Below are positions 37,735 through 48,306 of a stretch of DNA of 64,000 nt, piece by piece; positions within the stretch are counted from its first letter, which is position 1, and each line of letters starts with the position of its first letter. The notes under the pieces are model-generated. The model searched no databases and had not been told where the DNA came from. It was given only the letters and a program-made list of their open reading frames with translations. Origin of the DNA: Campylobacter sp. RM10537 (GTDB lineage: Bacteria > Campylobacterota > Campylobacteria > Campylobacterales > Campylobacteraceae); the NCBI RefSeq assembly GCF_022369435.1, contig NZ_CP059597.1, positions 248,001 to 312,000 of the forward strand. The letters are read 5' to 3'. The translations under genes were made by a program, and so were the position numbers.

Positions 37735-38222
37735 TTTTTTAAAATTTGCTTGATTTTTTTATATTCATATGTAAGCTGTTCAAGGGAAAAATTTAAATTT
37801 GCAGGGGATGTAGATGGTAGGGCAATAGCTTCTAGATTAGGATAGAATTTTTTAAAAAAATGATAAGCACTTTTTCCTGTGGTAAAGATGTATTCTATTT
37901 TGGCATGATTTAAGATGATATTTAAATCATTGGCTTTAGCATAACTTATAGTTTTATCATCAGAATTTTTTATTTTGCAACTTTTGAGTATATCCCAAAG
38001 AGCTATTTTTTGATTTTTTAAAAATATTTTTTGTTCTTTTATACTTGTTAATTTTACAGAGAATAAAATTTCAAAAATAGGCCAAAATCTATTTCTTGGG
38101 TGTTGATAATAAAAACCATCTTTTCTGGATTGGATCGAGGGAAAAGACCCTAAGATTAAAATTTTAGAATTTCTGTTAAAAAAAGGTTTTAAAGGATGAG
38201 TGAGAAAATCACTCATTCGCAT
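37731..38222 (-). CDS. Mug/UDG-superfamily DNA-deoxyinosine glycosylase
   Basis: 163 residues. [32 protein letters not shown] is typical of the hypoxanthine-DNA glycosylase branch of the uracil-DNA glycosylase superfamily, and LPSTSPAN is the second active-site motif. It would remove deaminated bases. Two starts are possible: ATG at 38222, or ATG at 38216, which forms an ATGA overlap with the pnp stop. Confidence 0.85.
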   Translation of the reverse strand: MRMSDFLTHPLKPFFNRNSKILILGSFPSIQSRKDGFYYQHPRNRFWPIFEILFSVKLTSIKEQKIFLKNQKIALWDILKSCKIKNSDDKTISYAKANDLNIILNHAKIEYIFTTGKSAYHFFKKFYPNLEAIALPSTSPANLNFSLEQLTYEYKKIKQILKN

Positions 38223-40330
38223 AAATCCACAGAAATTTTACCATTTTTAATTTCGCTAACTTTTACTCTTAAAATATCTTGTTCTTTAATATCTAAATGT
38301 TTTATTTTAGAATGATGAATCAAGCCATCTATATCATCTTTGAGTTCTACAAAGGCTCCAAATTGAGTAATTTTCTTAACCACTCCTTCAAATTCTTGGC
38401 CAATTTCAAATTCTGCTATTTTCTTTTCTTTCAAGGATTTTTTATGGGTTTTATGAGAAGTTGTGATATTTATAATATAATTTTTAGCAGCTATAATTTG
38501 TTCATTATTGCAGCCTGAAATTTTTACTTCTCCCTTATCTCGATCAAGATCAATAGATACATTAAATTTTTCTATGATTTCTTTAATTGTTTTGCCACCT
38601 TGGCCTATAATATCTACAATTTTAGATGGTTCGATATTAAATAGTTCTATTTTTGGTAAAATTTCCTCATTAACAATAATTTCTTTTGCTGCTTTTTCCA
38701 TAATATTTAAAATATGCAATCTTCCTTCTTTAGCTTGATAAAGGGCAATTTTTAATTTTTCTTGATCTATGCCACCAAGTTTGATATCCATTTGTAAAGC
38801 AGTTATACCATTTTTATTTCCAGCAACTTTAAAATCCATATCTCCATCATGATCTTCAAGTCCCATAATATCGGTTAAAACTGCAAATTGGTCATTTTCA
38901 AAAATCAATCCCATTGCAACTCCAGCAATCAGATCTAAACTAGGAACTCCTGCAGCACGTAAGGCCAAGGATCCTCCACAAACTGTAGCCATAGAGCTTG
39001 ATCCGTTACTTTCTAGAATTTCACTAACTAAGCGAATAACATAAGGATAATCTTGCGGTATACTTGGATATAGAGCTCTTTTTCCTAAATTTCCATGCCC
39101 TAATTCTCTCCTACTTGGTGCTTTAATAGGACTAGCTTCGCCTACTGAAAAACCTGGAAAATTATAATTTACCATAAAGCGTTCACTTACAGGATTTTTT
39201 TCATTGAGTAAATCTATCATTTGAGCGTCACTATCTCCACCTAGAGTTGCTACAACTAAAGCTTGCGTTTGACCTCGTGTAAAAAGACAAGATCCATGAG
39301 CATTAGGGAGTATGTTTGTTTCTATGCTAATAGGTCTTACTTCTTTTAAGCCTCTACCATCTGCTCTTTTTCCTTCATTTAGAATTTGAGAGCGTATGAT
39401 ATTGCGTTTGACTTTATTTAAGGTATTAAGTATGCTTTCTTCATCCCATTCTTTAGCAATATCTAATTTTATAATTTTTTCAGCAATTTTATTTAATTCA
39501 CTAGCTCTTTCACTTTTTGCCATTTGATTAATAGCTTGTTTAATATCATTATAAAAATTATTTTCTAAAAAGGTAAAAATTTCTGGATATTCAATTTCTT
39601 CTTTTAATTCTATAGAATTGTCTTTTTTATGATTTATAAAGGTTTTTTCATAAATACTTGACCCCTCTAGAATTGCTTTTTGAGCTAAACTTAAAGCCTT
39701 TAAGGTTTCATCTTCACTTAATTCATTCATAGCTTGAGTATTTTGGCTAAACTCATCATTTGGTAAAGCTCTCATTTCTATCATTAAAAGTTCATCTTTT
39801 ACTCCAGAAACATAAAGATCTAAAGTACTTTTTTTAAGTTCTTCATTGGTAGGATTTAGGATAAAATTATTATCAATACGCCCTATACGAACTCCACAAA
39901 CTGGAGCTTTTATAGGAATATCACTTAAATAAAGTGCTACGCTAGCAGCATTTAAGCTCATTACTTGCAAATCTGTTTGAGAATCTACTGAAAGAACCAT
40001 AACTACAATTTGAGTTGGATAAGTATATCCTTTTGGAAAAAGTGGACGTAAAGATCTATCTATGATTCTAGCTGTAAGAGTTTCTGCATCAGTCGGTTTA
40101 GTTTCTCTTTTAACATAGCCTCCTGGAATTTTACCTGCAGCGTAAGCTTTTTCTATATATTGGACAGTTAAAGGTAAAAAGTCTTCTTCAACAAGCTTTT
40201 CTTCTCTTGCAACTGTTGCCAATATAACACTTTTGCCTTGTCTCATTAAAACAGCACCAGAGGCTTGTTTTGCTACTTTGTCTATATCAAAGATTTCTAT
40301 ATTTTTATTAACTTGAATTTCATATTGCAT
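38213..40330 (-). CDS. pnp: Polynucleotide phosphorylase
   Basis: About 705 residues: two RNase PH domains (second with [13 protein letters not shown] and the [18 protein letters not shown] catalytic aspartates), KH domain with [12 protein letters not shown], and S1 domain at the C-terminus ([19 protein letters not shown]). It degrades RNA phosphorolytically and supports cold growth in C. jejuni. The ATG at 40330 (MQYEIQVNK) with AAGGAAAGACG upstream is preferred over the ORF start at 40387. Confidence 0.97.
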   Translation of the reverse strand: MQYEIQVNKNIEIFDIDKVAKQASGAVLMRQGKSVILATVAREEKLVEEDFLPLTVQYIEKAYAAGKIPGGYVKRETKPTDAETLTARIIDRSLRPLFPKGYTYPTQIVVMVLSVDSQTDLQVMSLNAASVALYLSDIPIKAPVCGVRIGRIDNNFILNPTNEELKKSTLDLYVSGVKDELLMIEMRALPNDEFSQNTQAMNELSEDETLKALSLAQKAILEGSSIYEKTFINHKKDNSIELKEEIEYPEIFTFLENNFYNDIKQAINQMAKSERASELNKIAEKIIKLDIAKEWDEESILNTLNKVKRNIIRSQILNEGKRADGRGLKEVRPISIETNILPNAHGSCLFTRGQTQALVVATLGGDSDAQMIDLLNEKNPVSERFMVNYNFPGFSVGEASPIKAPSRRELGHGNLGKRALYPSIPQDYPYVIRLVSEILESNGSSSMATVCGGSLALRAAGVPSLDLIAGVAMGLIFENDQFAVLTDIMGLEDHDGDMDFKVAGNKNGITALQMDIKLGGIDQEKLKIALYQAKEGRLHILNIMEKAAKEIIVNEEILPKIELFNIEPSKIVDIIGQGGKTIKEIIEKFNVSIDLDRDKGEVKISGCNNEQIIAAKNYIINITTSHKTHKKSLKEKKIAEFEIGQEFEGVVKKITQFGAFVELKDDIDGLIHHSKIKHLDIKEQDILRVKVSEIKNGKISVDLCE

Positions 40331-40399
40331 CGTCTTTCCTTTTTTTCCAGATAATAAATGGGTTAAATTTTTAAAAATATTAAGCAAGTATCTTTCCTT

Positions 40400-42451
40400 T
40401 TAAATTTTATTTTCAGTTTCAGTTAGCGAAAAATCATATTTGATTCCGCCTATTGGATAAAAATTAAATACAAAATAAACTCCACTTTGGTTTTTAGCGG
40501 TAATTCCAGCACTTGTAAGCTGTGGATCAATTCTTTCTCTATACATTAAAGAATAATTCCAGCATTTTCTTTGAAAAGTATAGCCAAATTCCCACATATT
40601 TGCATGTGATCTTTGGGTGTCAAGCCAAATGCCCCCAAATAAATTATAATTTGGTGTTATAATATAATTTGCATGTGTTCCTATAAAATTATATTTGCCA
40701 TATTCATTATTTTGATAGGCGTGTGAAAAATTTAAGTTAAAATCAAAATTAGAACTTAATTCGATTTGATTAATTACATTAGTAAATCTTTGCTCTCTAT
40801 AAGAATAAAATGTTTCATTGCTTAAATTGATATAGTCATTATAGTAGTAAGTTATTAAATTTTTTAACTGATTAAAATGTTGTTTTTTATTTAAATATTC
40901 AAGATTAAATTTATGTTTTATTTTTTTTTGGCCTAAATCATTATAAAAATATTGAATCGTGTAAAAATTTATTTGATCATCTTTTTGTGTAGTGGATTCT
41001 TCAAGATAGTTTTCACTAATATTTCCAGATTTTGCTCCAAGTAATGAATATTCTAATCCAAAATTTAAAGTATGAAAAAAATACCCATAATTTTTTGAAA
41101 GATCTGTATAAAAATTAAAACTATGGGTATTTTGGAAATAATGTTCATGATCTTTTCTAGGATCATGAGTGTAATTAACAAAAGAGGCAAAAAGATTTTC
41201 TGTAAAAGTAAAATGAAGCAAATCATTAAAAAAAGCATTGTGATATGAAATTGGCAATTCTAAATTAATTTGATTTGCATAAGGACCTACTTGACGATAA
41301 AAATTATGAAAAGTGGCATCAAAAGAATAACGCAAACGTTCATCAAATAAATTATTTAAAAATCTATGATATTGAAAGCTTGGATATTCTTGCAAGGTTG
41401 ATTTGTTATTTAATTTAGAGGTATCGATATAGTATTTTCCATAAACTCCATAATAATTATTTTCATCGGCTAAGAAATAATTAACTCTAGAAGTGACTAA
41501 TGAGTTAAGATCATAAGTATCTTTTGAGCTAAGATTAAAATAATCAACATCATTGATATAAATTCCATCAATCCATAACCCTTCTTGGAAATTATCTCCT
41601 AATAGGGATTTAAACAAGTCATCTCTAATGTATTTTAATTCAATACCAGCATGAGTTTTATTTTTTAAATTTTCTTTGCGATAATAAGAATATTTTTCTC
41701 TAAATCCACCAAAATTAAGTTCACCCATAGAATAAGGTGAATCTACAAATCTTAAAGTAGAGTAAAGTCCAAAGCCTCTATTAGTCCTAATTTGTGGATC
41801 AAACTGCAAATCCCAATTTTCATCTGTTGCTATATAAATAGGCTGTTCATAGTATAAACCTTCGCCTCTTTTTAAAATAATTTTAGGAACCAAAAGTCCA
41901 CTTTGTCGGTGTGTATCAGCACTAAATCCAAAATAAGGTAAATAAAATACAGGTATATCTTTAACGTATAATCTTGCATTATATAAGTGAACAAAATTAT
42001 TTTTTCTATTTAACCAGCCTTTAGAAAATCGAATTTCCCAATCTGGATCTTCGACATTACAACTAGAAACAGCAGAAATATCGCTTTCAAAAATTTTATC
42101 ATTTAAATAACTTTTTTTACTTTGAAACCAAACTTCTAGATTATTATTAGAGAAGAAAAAATTATTAAAATATGCTTCATTGGAATTTAAATTTATTTTT
42201 GCATAATTTGAATGGGAACGTTCATTTTGTCCTCTTAAAATATTAACATCACCAAAAAGTTCTATATCTCCACTTTTCTCATTGTATATTGCTTTATTTG
42301 CGGTGATGAAATAAAAATCTGAAAAAATAACTACATCATTTTTTGCAGTAAGTATATCTCCTTCTTTTTTTGCATCAAGCGCATAAATATCAACTTGTGC
42401 TGCATTTAAGGCAATTTTTGCAAAACATAAAAATAAAAATTTACGCCACAT
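40400..42451 (-). CDS. lptD: LPS-assembly protein LptD
   Basis: 683 residues. Signal sequence, then an N-terminal OstA/jellyroll domain (about 20-110, VDIYALDAKKEGDILTAKNDV) and a C-terminal beta-barrel rich in aromatic residues (QSGLLVPKI marks the barrel start). It inserts lipo-oligosaccharide into the outer leaflet. Fewer cysteines than E. coli LptD. It overlaps the RDD gene by 11 bases. Confidence 0.93.
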   Translation of the reverse strand: MWRKFLFLCFAKIALNAAQVDIYALDAKKEGDILTAKNDVVIFSDFYFITANKAIYNEKSGDIELFGDVNILRGQNERSHSNYAKINLNSNEAYFNNFFFSNNNLEVWFQSKKSYLNDKIFESDISAVSSCNVEDPDWEIRFSKGWLNRKNNFVHLYNARLYVKDIPVFYLPYFGFSADTHRQSGLLVPKIILKRGEGLYYEQPIYIATDENWDLQFDPQIRTNRGFGLYSTLRFVDSPYSMGELNFGGFREKYSYYRKENLKNKTHAGIELKYIRDDLFKSLLGDNFQEGLWIDGIYINDVDYFNLSSKDTYDLNSLVTSRVNYFLADENNYYGVYGKYYIDTSKLNNKSTLQEYPSFQYHRFLNNLFDERLRYSFDATFHNFYRQVGPYANQINLELPISYHNAFFNDLLHFTFTENLFASFVNYTHDPRKDHEHYFQNTHSFNFYTDLSKNYGYFFHTLNFGLEYSLLGAKSGNISENYLEESTTQKDDQINFYTIQYFYNDLGQKKIKHKFNLEYLNKKQHFNQLKNLITYYYNDYINLSNETFYSYREQRFTNVINQIELSSNFDFNLNFSHAYQNNEYGKYNFIGTHANYIITPNYNLFGGIWLDTQRSHANMWEFGYTFQRKCWNYSLMYRERIDPQLTSAGITAKNQSGVYFVFNFYPIGGIKYDFSLTETENKI

Positions 42452-42893
42452 TGACCACTACTGTTTTTGCTGCATAATCTTCCCATGTTTTACGCAAATT
42501 ATTACTTAAAGCCCATGCAAATCCTAAAAAAAACGCACTATTGCTAAGTTCGCTAACACTAGATCTTATGCAACTTTGTATCAAATTAGGTTTATCTAAA
42601 ACATCTTCATCTAAAATAATTATTTTACATATCATTTTTCCCAAGCTTGCACCATATAAATAGGTAAAAATGATTTGATAAATTAAACGAATTAAAATAA
42701 AACTTAAGCCAAAATTACGTGATACTTCAATCATTTCCATCAAATCTTTTGCCTGAGATAAGGGAGTATAAAAGATTATATAAATAATAAAAGAAAGGAT
42801 AAAATTATCTATAAAATAGGCTAAAACCCTTTTTTTAAAACTAGCAATACTTAAATTTTCACGTTCTAATCGAGTGGCTAAATCTTCTTTCAT
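42441..42893 (-). CDS. RDD-family membrane protein
   Basis: 150 residues with three or four hydrophobic segments and an RDD-like motif variant ([17 protein letters not shown]), followed by [18 protein letters not shown]. Some RDD proteins are ion exchangers; no role is known for this one. It lies between purD (4-base overlap) and lptD. Confidence 0.85.
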   Translation of the reverse strand: MKEDLATRLERENLSIASFKKRVLAYFIDNFILSFIIYIIFYTPLSQAKDLMEMIEVSRNFGLSFILIRLIYQIIFTYLYGASLGKMICKIIILDEDVLDKPNLIQSCIRSSVSELSNSAFFLGFAWALSNNLRKTWEDYAAKTVVVNVA

Positions 42894-44140
42894 TGGGTGA
42901 CCTGATAAGCGATATCTTTTCTAAATTGTTTTCCTTTAAATTCAATATTTTCGCAAAGTTCGTAAGCTTTTTTTTGTGCTTCTTTTATATCTTTGCCTAC
43001 GCCAACACAGACTAAAACACGACCTCCATCAGCCATTAATTTACCATTACTTAAGCTAACTCCAGCATAAGAAATATGAGTATTTTCTGGAATACTTTTT
43101 ATAGAAATTTCTGTTTTTTCAGAGCTTTTATAAGGATAATTTTCACTAGCACAAACAACTCCTACAGCGTATTCTTTTTTTATATTAATTTTTGTATTTT
43201 TTAAGCGTTTTTGGGTTGTAGCTAAAATCAATTCCAAAGGATTTTCAATTAAAGGCATTAACACTTCACATTCTGGATCACCAAAACGTACATTAAATTC
43301 TAAAACATAAGGCTCTTGATCGACAACCATAATTCCTATAAATAAAACTCCGCTAAATTCACTATTTTCTTTTTTCATTCCAGATAAAGTAGGAATAATA
43401 ATATCTTTTTTAATTTTTTCAAGTAAATCTTCACTAGCTAAAGAGCTAGGAGCATAAGCGCCCATACCTCCAGTATTTGGCCCTTTATCTTGATCAAGAA
43501 GTTTTTTATGATCTTGAGCTGCAGGTAATAAGATGAAATCATCTCCATCGCAAACTGCAAAAATACTAAGTTCAAATCCATCTAAAAATTCTTCTATTAC
43601 TATAAATTTTCCAGCATCTCCAAAGCTTTCTCCGCTGAGCATTTTAGAAGCAGAATCAATAGCTTCTTCATGAGTTTGTGCGATAATTACGCCTTTTCCG
43701 GCACATAAGCCATCTGCTTTTATAACTATAGGCGGTGTTAAAGTTAAAATAAATTCTTTAGCTTTTTCTAAACTGTTAGTATTTAAAAATTTAGCTGTTT
43801 TAATTTGATATTTTTGAAGAAAATTTTTCATAAAAGATTTTGATGTTTCAAGCATAGCCGCTGCTTTGCTTGGTCCAAATATAGTAAGATTATGTTGTTT
43901 AAAAATATCTACAATTCCTTGAGCTAAAAAATTTTCACTTCCCACAATACAAAGATCAATTTCATTTTCTTTTGCGTAATTTGCTAATTCTAGAGGTTTT
44001 TCAAGATTAATATTTGTGCCAAGATTTTCAGTTGCACCATTTCCAGGAGAGAAGAAAAAATCTAATTTTTGATCTATATTTTTTAAAGCTAAAGCGATAG
44101 AGTATTCTCTGGCACCACTACCTAGAATCATTATTTTCAT
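42890..44140 (-). CDS. purD: Phosphoribosylamine-glycine ligase
   Basis: 416 residues with ATP-grasp fold: [16 protein letters not shown] at the N-terminus, [31 protein letters not shown] and [17 protein letters not shown]. Second step of purine synthesis. AAAGGAGAATATCA precedes the ATG. The region upstream encodes a probable 6S RNA transcribed in the same direction. Confidence 0.97.
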   Translation of the reverse strand: MKIMILGSGAREYSIALALKNIDQKLDFFFSPGNGATENLGTNINLEKPLELANYAKENEIDLCIVGSENFLAQGIVDIFKQHNLTIFGPSKAAAMLETSKSFMKNFLQKYQIKTAKFLNTNSLEKAKEFILTLTPPIVIKADGLCAGKGVIIAQTHEEAIDSASKMLSGESFGDAGKFIVIEEFLDGFELSIFAVCDGDDFILLPAAQDHKKLLDQDKGPNTGGMGAYAPSSLASEDLLEKIKKDIIIPTLSGMKKENSEFSGVLFIGIMVVDQEPYVLEFNVRFGDPECEVLMPLIENPLELILATTQKRLKNTKINIKKEYAVGVVCASENYPYKSSEKTEISIKSIPENTHISYAGVSLSNGKLMADGGRVLVCVGVGKDIKEAQKKAYELCENIEFKGKQFRKDIAYQVTQ

Positions 44141-44179
44141 TGATATTCTCCTTTAATAAAACCCAAACAGCCGCTATTG

Positions 44180-44341
44180 TAGTTGACCCCAAAAAGTCAA
44201 AAGAAAACCGTTAGGCGATTTTTAAAGGCTGCAACTTCTCACTTCTTTCGAAATTCAAACGATGCCACAGACACGGTAAACCGCACACTCACAGTAATTA
44301 AAAATGTGTTGGATCACTAAAAATTCGCGTACCGTTTAGGC
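44180..44341 (-). ncRNA. ssrS: Probable 6S RNA upstream of purD
   Basis: The 237-base gap before purD is clearly less AT-rich than other gaps and contains many GC-containing words but no ORF. On the minus strand a TATAAT at 44352-44347 would start an RNA near 44341. The 5' part (GCGAATTTTT) can pair with the 3' part (AAAAATCGC), giving a closed long-hairpin shape, and a T-rich segment follows. 6S RNA is found upstream of purD in Helicobacter and related epsilonproteobacteria, as I recall. Ends are approximate. Confidence 0.6.
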
Positions 44342-44346
44342 AGGAA

Positions 44347-44352
44347 ATTATA
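44347..44352 (-). promoter_or_regulatory. -10 element of the putative 6S RNA
   Basis: TATAAT preceded by AAGT on the minus strand, six bases before the likely first nucleotide at 44341-44340. Confidence 0.6.
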
Positions 44353-44377
44353 ACTTAATTTAGCTTAAAATTATGTT

Positions 44378-45838
44378 TTATATAAGTTTAAATTTGGTTT
44401 TTCCTGTTTTATCAAAATGTTTTCCTTGCAATATAATATCTGCTACGCTTTCCCAAACATGTTTTTCATCAATATAAACAATATCAAAAGTGTTATCACG
44501 CATTAGGGATTGATAATTAACCTTTTTAGGGGCATATTTTACAATATAATAAGGATTTTGAGCAAAATTTTCGATTTTTAATTTACACAATAGATCTAAA
44601 TCTGAAGTAACAACTAAAAATTTTCTTCTTTGTTCTTTTGTAATTTTTTGAATATAAATTAAAAGTTTTTGATCAAATGGATTAAGAGCTGATTTATTTA
44701 GTCTGCTTAAATAATGCTCCGCAAAAGAGAGGGAGCAAAAAGAATTTTCTATATTGGTCATTGAAAAATAAGAATTTTTTACTCCTGAAGATTTTATCGA
44801 TAAGTGCCAAATTTTAATATCCATAATCGTAGCACATAAATTAAGTCCTGTAACAATTTTTTTAAAAAGTTTTTCACGGGAAAGCTTAAAGGCATTTTCA
44901 AAAATATTGTAATTTTTTTTGTAAAAATCTTCTTGGATGGCTTGTAATCTTTTAAGAGAGGTTTTGTAACTTTCTGCTTCTTTTTGGAGGTTTTCTAATC
45001 TCTCTTGGCGTGCTTTAATTTTTTCTTGATCAGGATTGGCTGCTTTTGATTTAAGGGCAATTTCAGATTGTAAAGTTTTCATCTGAGCTTCAATGGAGGC
45101 GAGTCTATTTTTTTTGGTGTCTATAGTTGCCATTAGAGCTTGGTAATGACACTGTAAGGACAGGAAAGTTTCATTAAAAATTTTAGTTATATTAGGTTTG
45201 CGATCCGCAGCCATTTGTTTGTATGAATTTTCCAAATGCATCATAATGCTTTTTAAAGCATTAAATTGAGTTTGATCAATAGAATTATCCATAAAAATAA
45301 GAGTATCATAAGCTTTAAATAAAAATCTTTTAATAATCACATAATCTAAAATACACGGAATATCTTTTTCATCTTCTAAATTTGATTGTAGGGTTTCTAC
45401 GGATAAAATTTCATGAGCAAAATATTTTTGTATAGCTTGAGGAATAGTAAAAGATAGGGGAATTTTTTCTATAGAATCAAAATCTATAGTTCTATAAAGT
45501 TCTGTAATATAGGCACTTCTTCTTGAATTTTGCAAATCCTCTAATTCATCATCATCATTTGTTTTCCAAAAATCATTTTCTGTAATAAAATCACCTTCTT
45601 TAAATTCTTGAAATTTAGAAGGTCTGATGCTTGTGATTGTTTTATTAACAGAAGCAGATGTCCCATCTGCATTTTTATTTTCAGTTGAAAGAGTCCTAAA
45701 TTCTACAAACATTCCAACTGTAGGCATACTTTTTTTATCATTCCAGATTTGACGATTAAAATCAAAAAAAGTATTTGCTGAATTTGTAACAGTCCCTCGT
45801 CCTGTAGAGTCCATATAGATGGCTATCTTTCCGTGCAT
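44378..45838 (-). CDS. Cold-shock-like N-domain plus coiled-coil protein, function unknown (Cj1249-like)
   Basis: 486 residues. The first 55 residues (MHGKIAIYMDSTGRGTV...FFDF...PTVGMFVEF) read like a cold-shock/OB fold. A long helical region with a strong coiled coil lies at about 240-310 (ASIEAQMKTLQSEIALK...QERLENLQKEAESYK). The C-terminal 150 residues look globular, with LVVTSDLDLLCKL and FDIVYIDEKHVW suggesting an alternating alpha/beta fold. I do not recognise the family. Divergent from the methyltransferase gene at 45996. Confidence 0.75.
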   Translation of the reverse strand: MHGKIAIYMDSTGRGTVTNSANTFFDFNRQIWNDKKSMPTVGMFVEFRTLSTENKNADGTSASVNKTITSIRPSKFQEFKEGDFITENDFWKTNDDDELEDLQNSRRSAYITELYRTIDFDSIEKIPLSFTIPQAIQKYFAHEILSVETLQSNLEDEKDIPCILDYVIIKRFLFKAYDTLIFMDNSIDQTQFNALKSIMMHLENSYKQMAADRKPNITKIFNETFLSLQCHYQALMATIDTKKNRLASIEAQMKTLQSEIALKSKAANPDQEKIKARQERLENLQKEAESYKTSLKRLQAIQEDFYKKNYNIFENAFKLSREKLFKKIVTGLNLCATIMDIKIWHLSIKSSGVKNSYFSMTNIENSFCSLSFAEHYLSRLNKSALNPFDQKLLIYIQKITKEQRRKFLVVTSDLDLLCKLKIENFAQNPYYIVKYAPKKVNYQSLMRDNTFDIVYIDEKHVWESVADIILQGKHFDKTGKTKFKLI

Positions 45839-45995
45839 ATTTCATCCTTGAAATGTTTTAAAAAGGATATTTTAACTTTATTTTTATAAAATTTTAATAA
45901 TAGATTTAAGATTTTTATTATTAAAATTCACATTAATTTCACATAGTTTTTTATAATTATTATTTTTTTAGGATATTTTATTTTTTAAAAGGAAA

Positions 45996-46556
45996 ATGAT
46001 GTTTTTTTATTATTATTTAAAAAATCCTAAACAAGTAGGAGCTTTGTGTTCTAGTTCTAAAAAATTAAGAAAGACAATCATTGACAATATAGGTTTAGAG
46101 AATGTTAAAAATATCGTTGAAATAGGACCAGGAACAGGAGCATTCACAGAAGTTATACTTCAAAAAAAGCATAAGGATGCTAAATTTTTTGCGATAGAAA
46201 TTAATGATCAAATGGCACAAAAACTTTCCAAAAAATATGAAAATTTAGACTTGCAAATTGGAAATGCTGAAAATTTAGAGTATTTTTTACATCAAAGAGC
46301 TATGTCAAATGTAGATATTGTAGTTTCTGGAATTCCTTGGGCTTTACTAAAAAATCATGAACAAGAAAAACTTTTAAAGACAATTTATAAAAATTTATCA
46401 AAAGGTGGATATTTTACTACTTTTGCTTATTTAATTCCAAGCTTTTCTGGTAAAGCCTTTCGCTTAAAAATATTTGAACTTTTTAGCGAAGTTAAAATTT
46501 CAAAAATAGTATGGCAAAATATTCCACCAGCTATAGTATATTATTGTAAAAAATAA
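45996..46556 (+). CDS. PmtA/RrnAdMT-type SAM methyltransferase
   Basis: 186 residues. KNPKQVGALCSSSKKLRKTI followed by the SAM motif IVEIGPGTGAFTEVIL is the pattern of phospholipid N-methyltransferases of the PmtA type, close to rRNA adenine dimethylases. VSGIPWALL occupies the place of the catalytic NxPY-like motif. The substrate is uncertain: phosphatidylethanolamine is the family model, but membrane-lipid methylation is not established for Campylobacter. The end abuts guaA. Confidence 0.75.
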   Translation: MMFFYYYLKNPKQVGALCSSSKKLRKTIIDNIGLENVKNIVEIGPGTGAFTEVILQKKHKDAKFFAIEINDQMAQKLSKKYENLDLQIGNAENLEYFLHQRAMSNVDIVVSGIPWALLKNHEQEKLLKTIYKNLSKGGYFTTFAYLIPSFSGKAFRLKIFELFSEVKISKIVWQNIPPAIVYYCKK

Positions 46557-48092
46557 TTATTCCCATTCGATTGTTGCAGGTGGTTTGCTTGATATATCAT
46601 ATACTACGCGATTGATTCCTTTTATTTCATTGATAATGCGACGACTAATATTTTCTAAAATTTCATAAGGTAAGTGGGAAAAGGTTGCAGTCATCCCATC
46701 AGTTGCATCTACGATGCGCACACAAATAGTATTATCATAAGTGCGATTATCGCCCATAACTCCGACGCTTTTTACATTTAAAAGTACGCAAAATGCTTGC
46801 CAAGTTTTGTTATACCATCCAGTACTTTTTAATTCTTCAAGTAAAATAACATCTGCTTGTCTTAGTAATTCTAAGCTGGGGCGATTAACCTCCCCCATGA
46901 TGCGTATAGCAAGACCAGGCCCAGGAAAAGGATGGCGATAGACTATTTCTTTACTTAAGCCTAGTTCCAAACCTAAAGCTCTCACTTCATCTTTAAAAAT
47001 TTCTTTTAAAGGTTCGATGAGTTTTAAATTCATTTTTTCAGGTAGACCTCCAACATTATGATGACTTTTGATAGTCTTGCTAGCACCAATGACTGAACTT
47101 TCAATAATATCAGTATAAAGAGTACCTTGAGCGAGATATTTAACATCATTATGTTTTTTTGCTTCTTGTTCAAAAACTTCTATAAAAGTATTCCCTATGA
47201 TTTTTCTTTTTTGTTCAGGATCGATTACTCCAGCTAAACGACTTAGAAAAATTTCGCTTGCATCAATACTTACAAGGTTAGTTTTTAGTGTATTTTTAAA
47301 CATAAATTCTACTTGTTCACGTTCATTAGCGCGTAACAAGCCATTATCGACAAAAACAACTATTACTTGTTCTTTAATAGCATTAGATAAAAGTGCTGCT
47401 ACGACACTACTATCAACTCCACCACTCACAGCACATAAAACTTTATCGTTACCAACTTCTTCGCGAATTTTTTCTGTTTGAGTTTTGGCAAAAGAGCCCA
47501 TATTCCATACACTTTCGCAATTACAAGCATATTTAGCAAAATTTTTTAAAATACTTTTACCAAATTCACTGTGTTGAACTTCTGGATGAAATTGCAAAGC
47601 AAAGAATTTTTTTTCTTCATTAGCAAAGACGCAAAAAGGACTATTTTCGCTTGTTGCTAAAACTTCAAAATCTTTAGGTAGATTTTCAACTCTGTCTGAG
47701 TGGCTCATCCACACGGTTTGTTTTTTAGGTAAATTTTTAAATAATGCACTATCTTTTTGAATTTCAATGGTTGCTTTTCCATATTCTTTATGTCCAGCTG
47801 GAGCAACGTTGGCACCAAAGTGATGTGCCATAAGTTGCATGCCATAGCAAATTCCAAGAATAGGCAAACCCAAATCAAAAACTCCTTTATCACAGAAGTA
47901 AGCATCGGTTGCATAAACACTTGCTGGACCACCACTTAATATAATTCCTTTAGGTTCTTTTGCTTTAATATCAGTTAAACTTACATTAAAGGGTAAAATT
48001 TCTGCATACACACCCTGTTCTCTTAATCTTCTAGCGATTAATTGTGTATATTGAGAACCAAAATCCAAAACTAAAATATCTGCTTTTTTCAT
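46557..48092 (-). CDS. guaA: GMP synthase (glutamine-hydrolysing)
   Basis: 511 residues. N-terminal glutamine amidotransferase (catalytic Cys in [15 protein letters not shown], His-x-Glu in QFHPEVQH) and C-terminal ATP pyrophosphatase ([15 protein letters not shown]). It converts XMP to GMP. The ATG at 48092 ([12 protein letters not shown]) follows AGGTGG; the longer ORF starts inside the upstream lipoprotein gene. Confidence 0.97.
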   Translation of the reverse strand: MKKADILVLDFGSQYTQLIARRLREQGVYAEILPFNVSLTDIKAKEPKGIILSGGPASVYATDAYFCDKGVFDLGLPILGICYGMQLMAHHFGANVAPAGHKEYGKATIEIQKDSALFKNLPKKQTVWMSHSDRVENLPKDFEVLATSENSPFCVFANEEKKFFALQFHPEVQHSEFGKSILKNFAKYACNCESVWNMGSFAKTQTEKIREEVGNDKVLCAVSGGVDSSVVAALLSNAIKEQVIVVFVDNGLLRANEREQVEFMFKNTLKTNLVSIDASEIFLSRLAGVIDPEQKRKIIGNTFIEVFEQEAKKHNDVKYLAQGTLYTDIIESSVIGASKTIKSHHNVGGLPEKMNLKLIEPLKEIFKDEVRALGLELGLSKEIVYRHPFPGPGLAIRIMGEVNRPSLELLRQADVILLEELKSTGWYNKTWQAFCVLLNVKSVGVMGDNRTYDNTICVRIVDATDGMTATFSHLPYEILENISRRIINEIKGINRVVYDISSKPPATIEWE

Positions 48093-48096
48093 TATA

Positions 48097-48306
48097 TTAC
48101 CACCTATTGAGTTGTTCATATTTTTTAATGCTTTTTATAGAGCCATTTTGTTCATAAGTTGTGTATTGTGGATCGCCTTTATATCCGCAAGAGCACAAAA
48201 AAATTAAGAAAAAAAATGATAAAATTATTTTATGGTAAAAATTCAAAATCAAAAAATGATTAAAAATACTAGTGCTATTATTAATGATTTGATGAGTAAA
48301 TCTCAT
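48097..48306 (-). CDS. Small lipoprotein, LptM/YifL-like
   Basis: The minus-strand frame encodes a hydrophobic signal ([15 protein letters not shown]) with lipobox Cys followed by GYKGDPQY and about 25 more residues. Short lipoproteins with CGxKGP/CGYKGDP are the LptM (YifL) type, which assist LptD maturation. The first ATG (48306) gives a 69-residue product with an implausible 24-residue polar leader; a better lipoprotein start would be near 48232, where only non-ATG codons are present. It ends 5 bases before guaA. The true start is unresolved. Confidence 0.5.
   Translation of the reverse strand: MRFTHQIINNSTSIFNHFLILNFYHKIILSFFFLIFLCSCGYKGDPQYTTYEQNGSIKSIKKYEQLNRW

Noticed and set aside
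44141-44377. Purine riboswitch, tmRNA, SRP RNA or RNase P RNA upstream of purD
   Set aside because: No tRNA-like ends, no conserved SRP tetraloop region and no purine aptamer core could be found; the position and closed-end pairing suit 6S RNA better.
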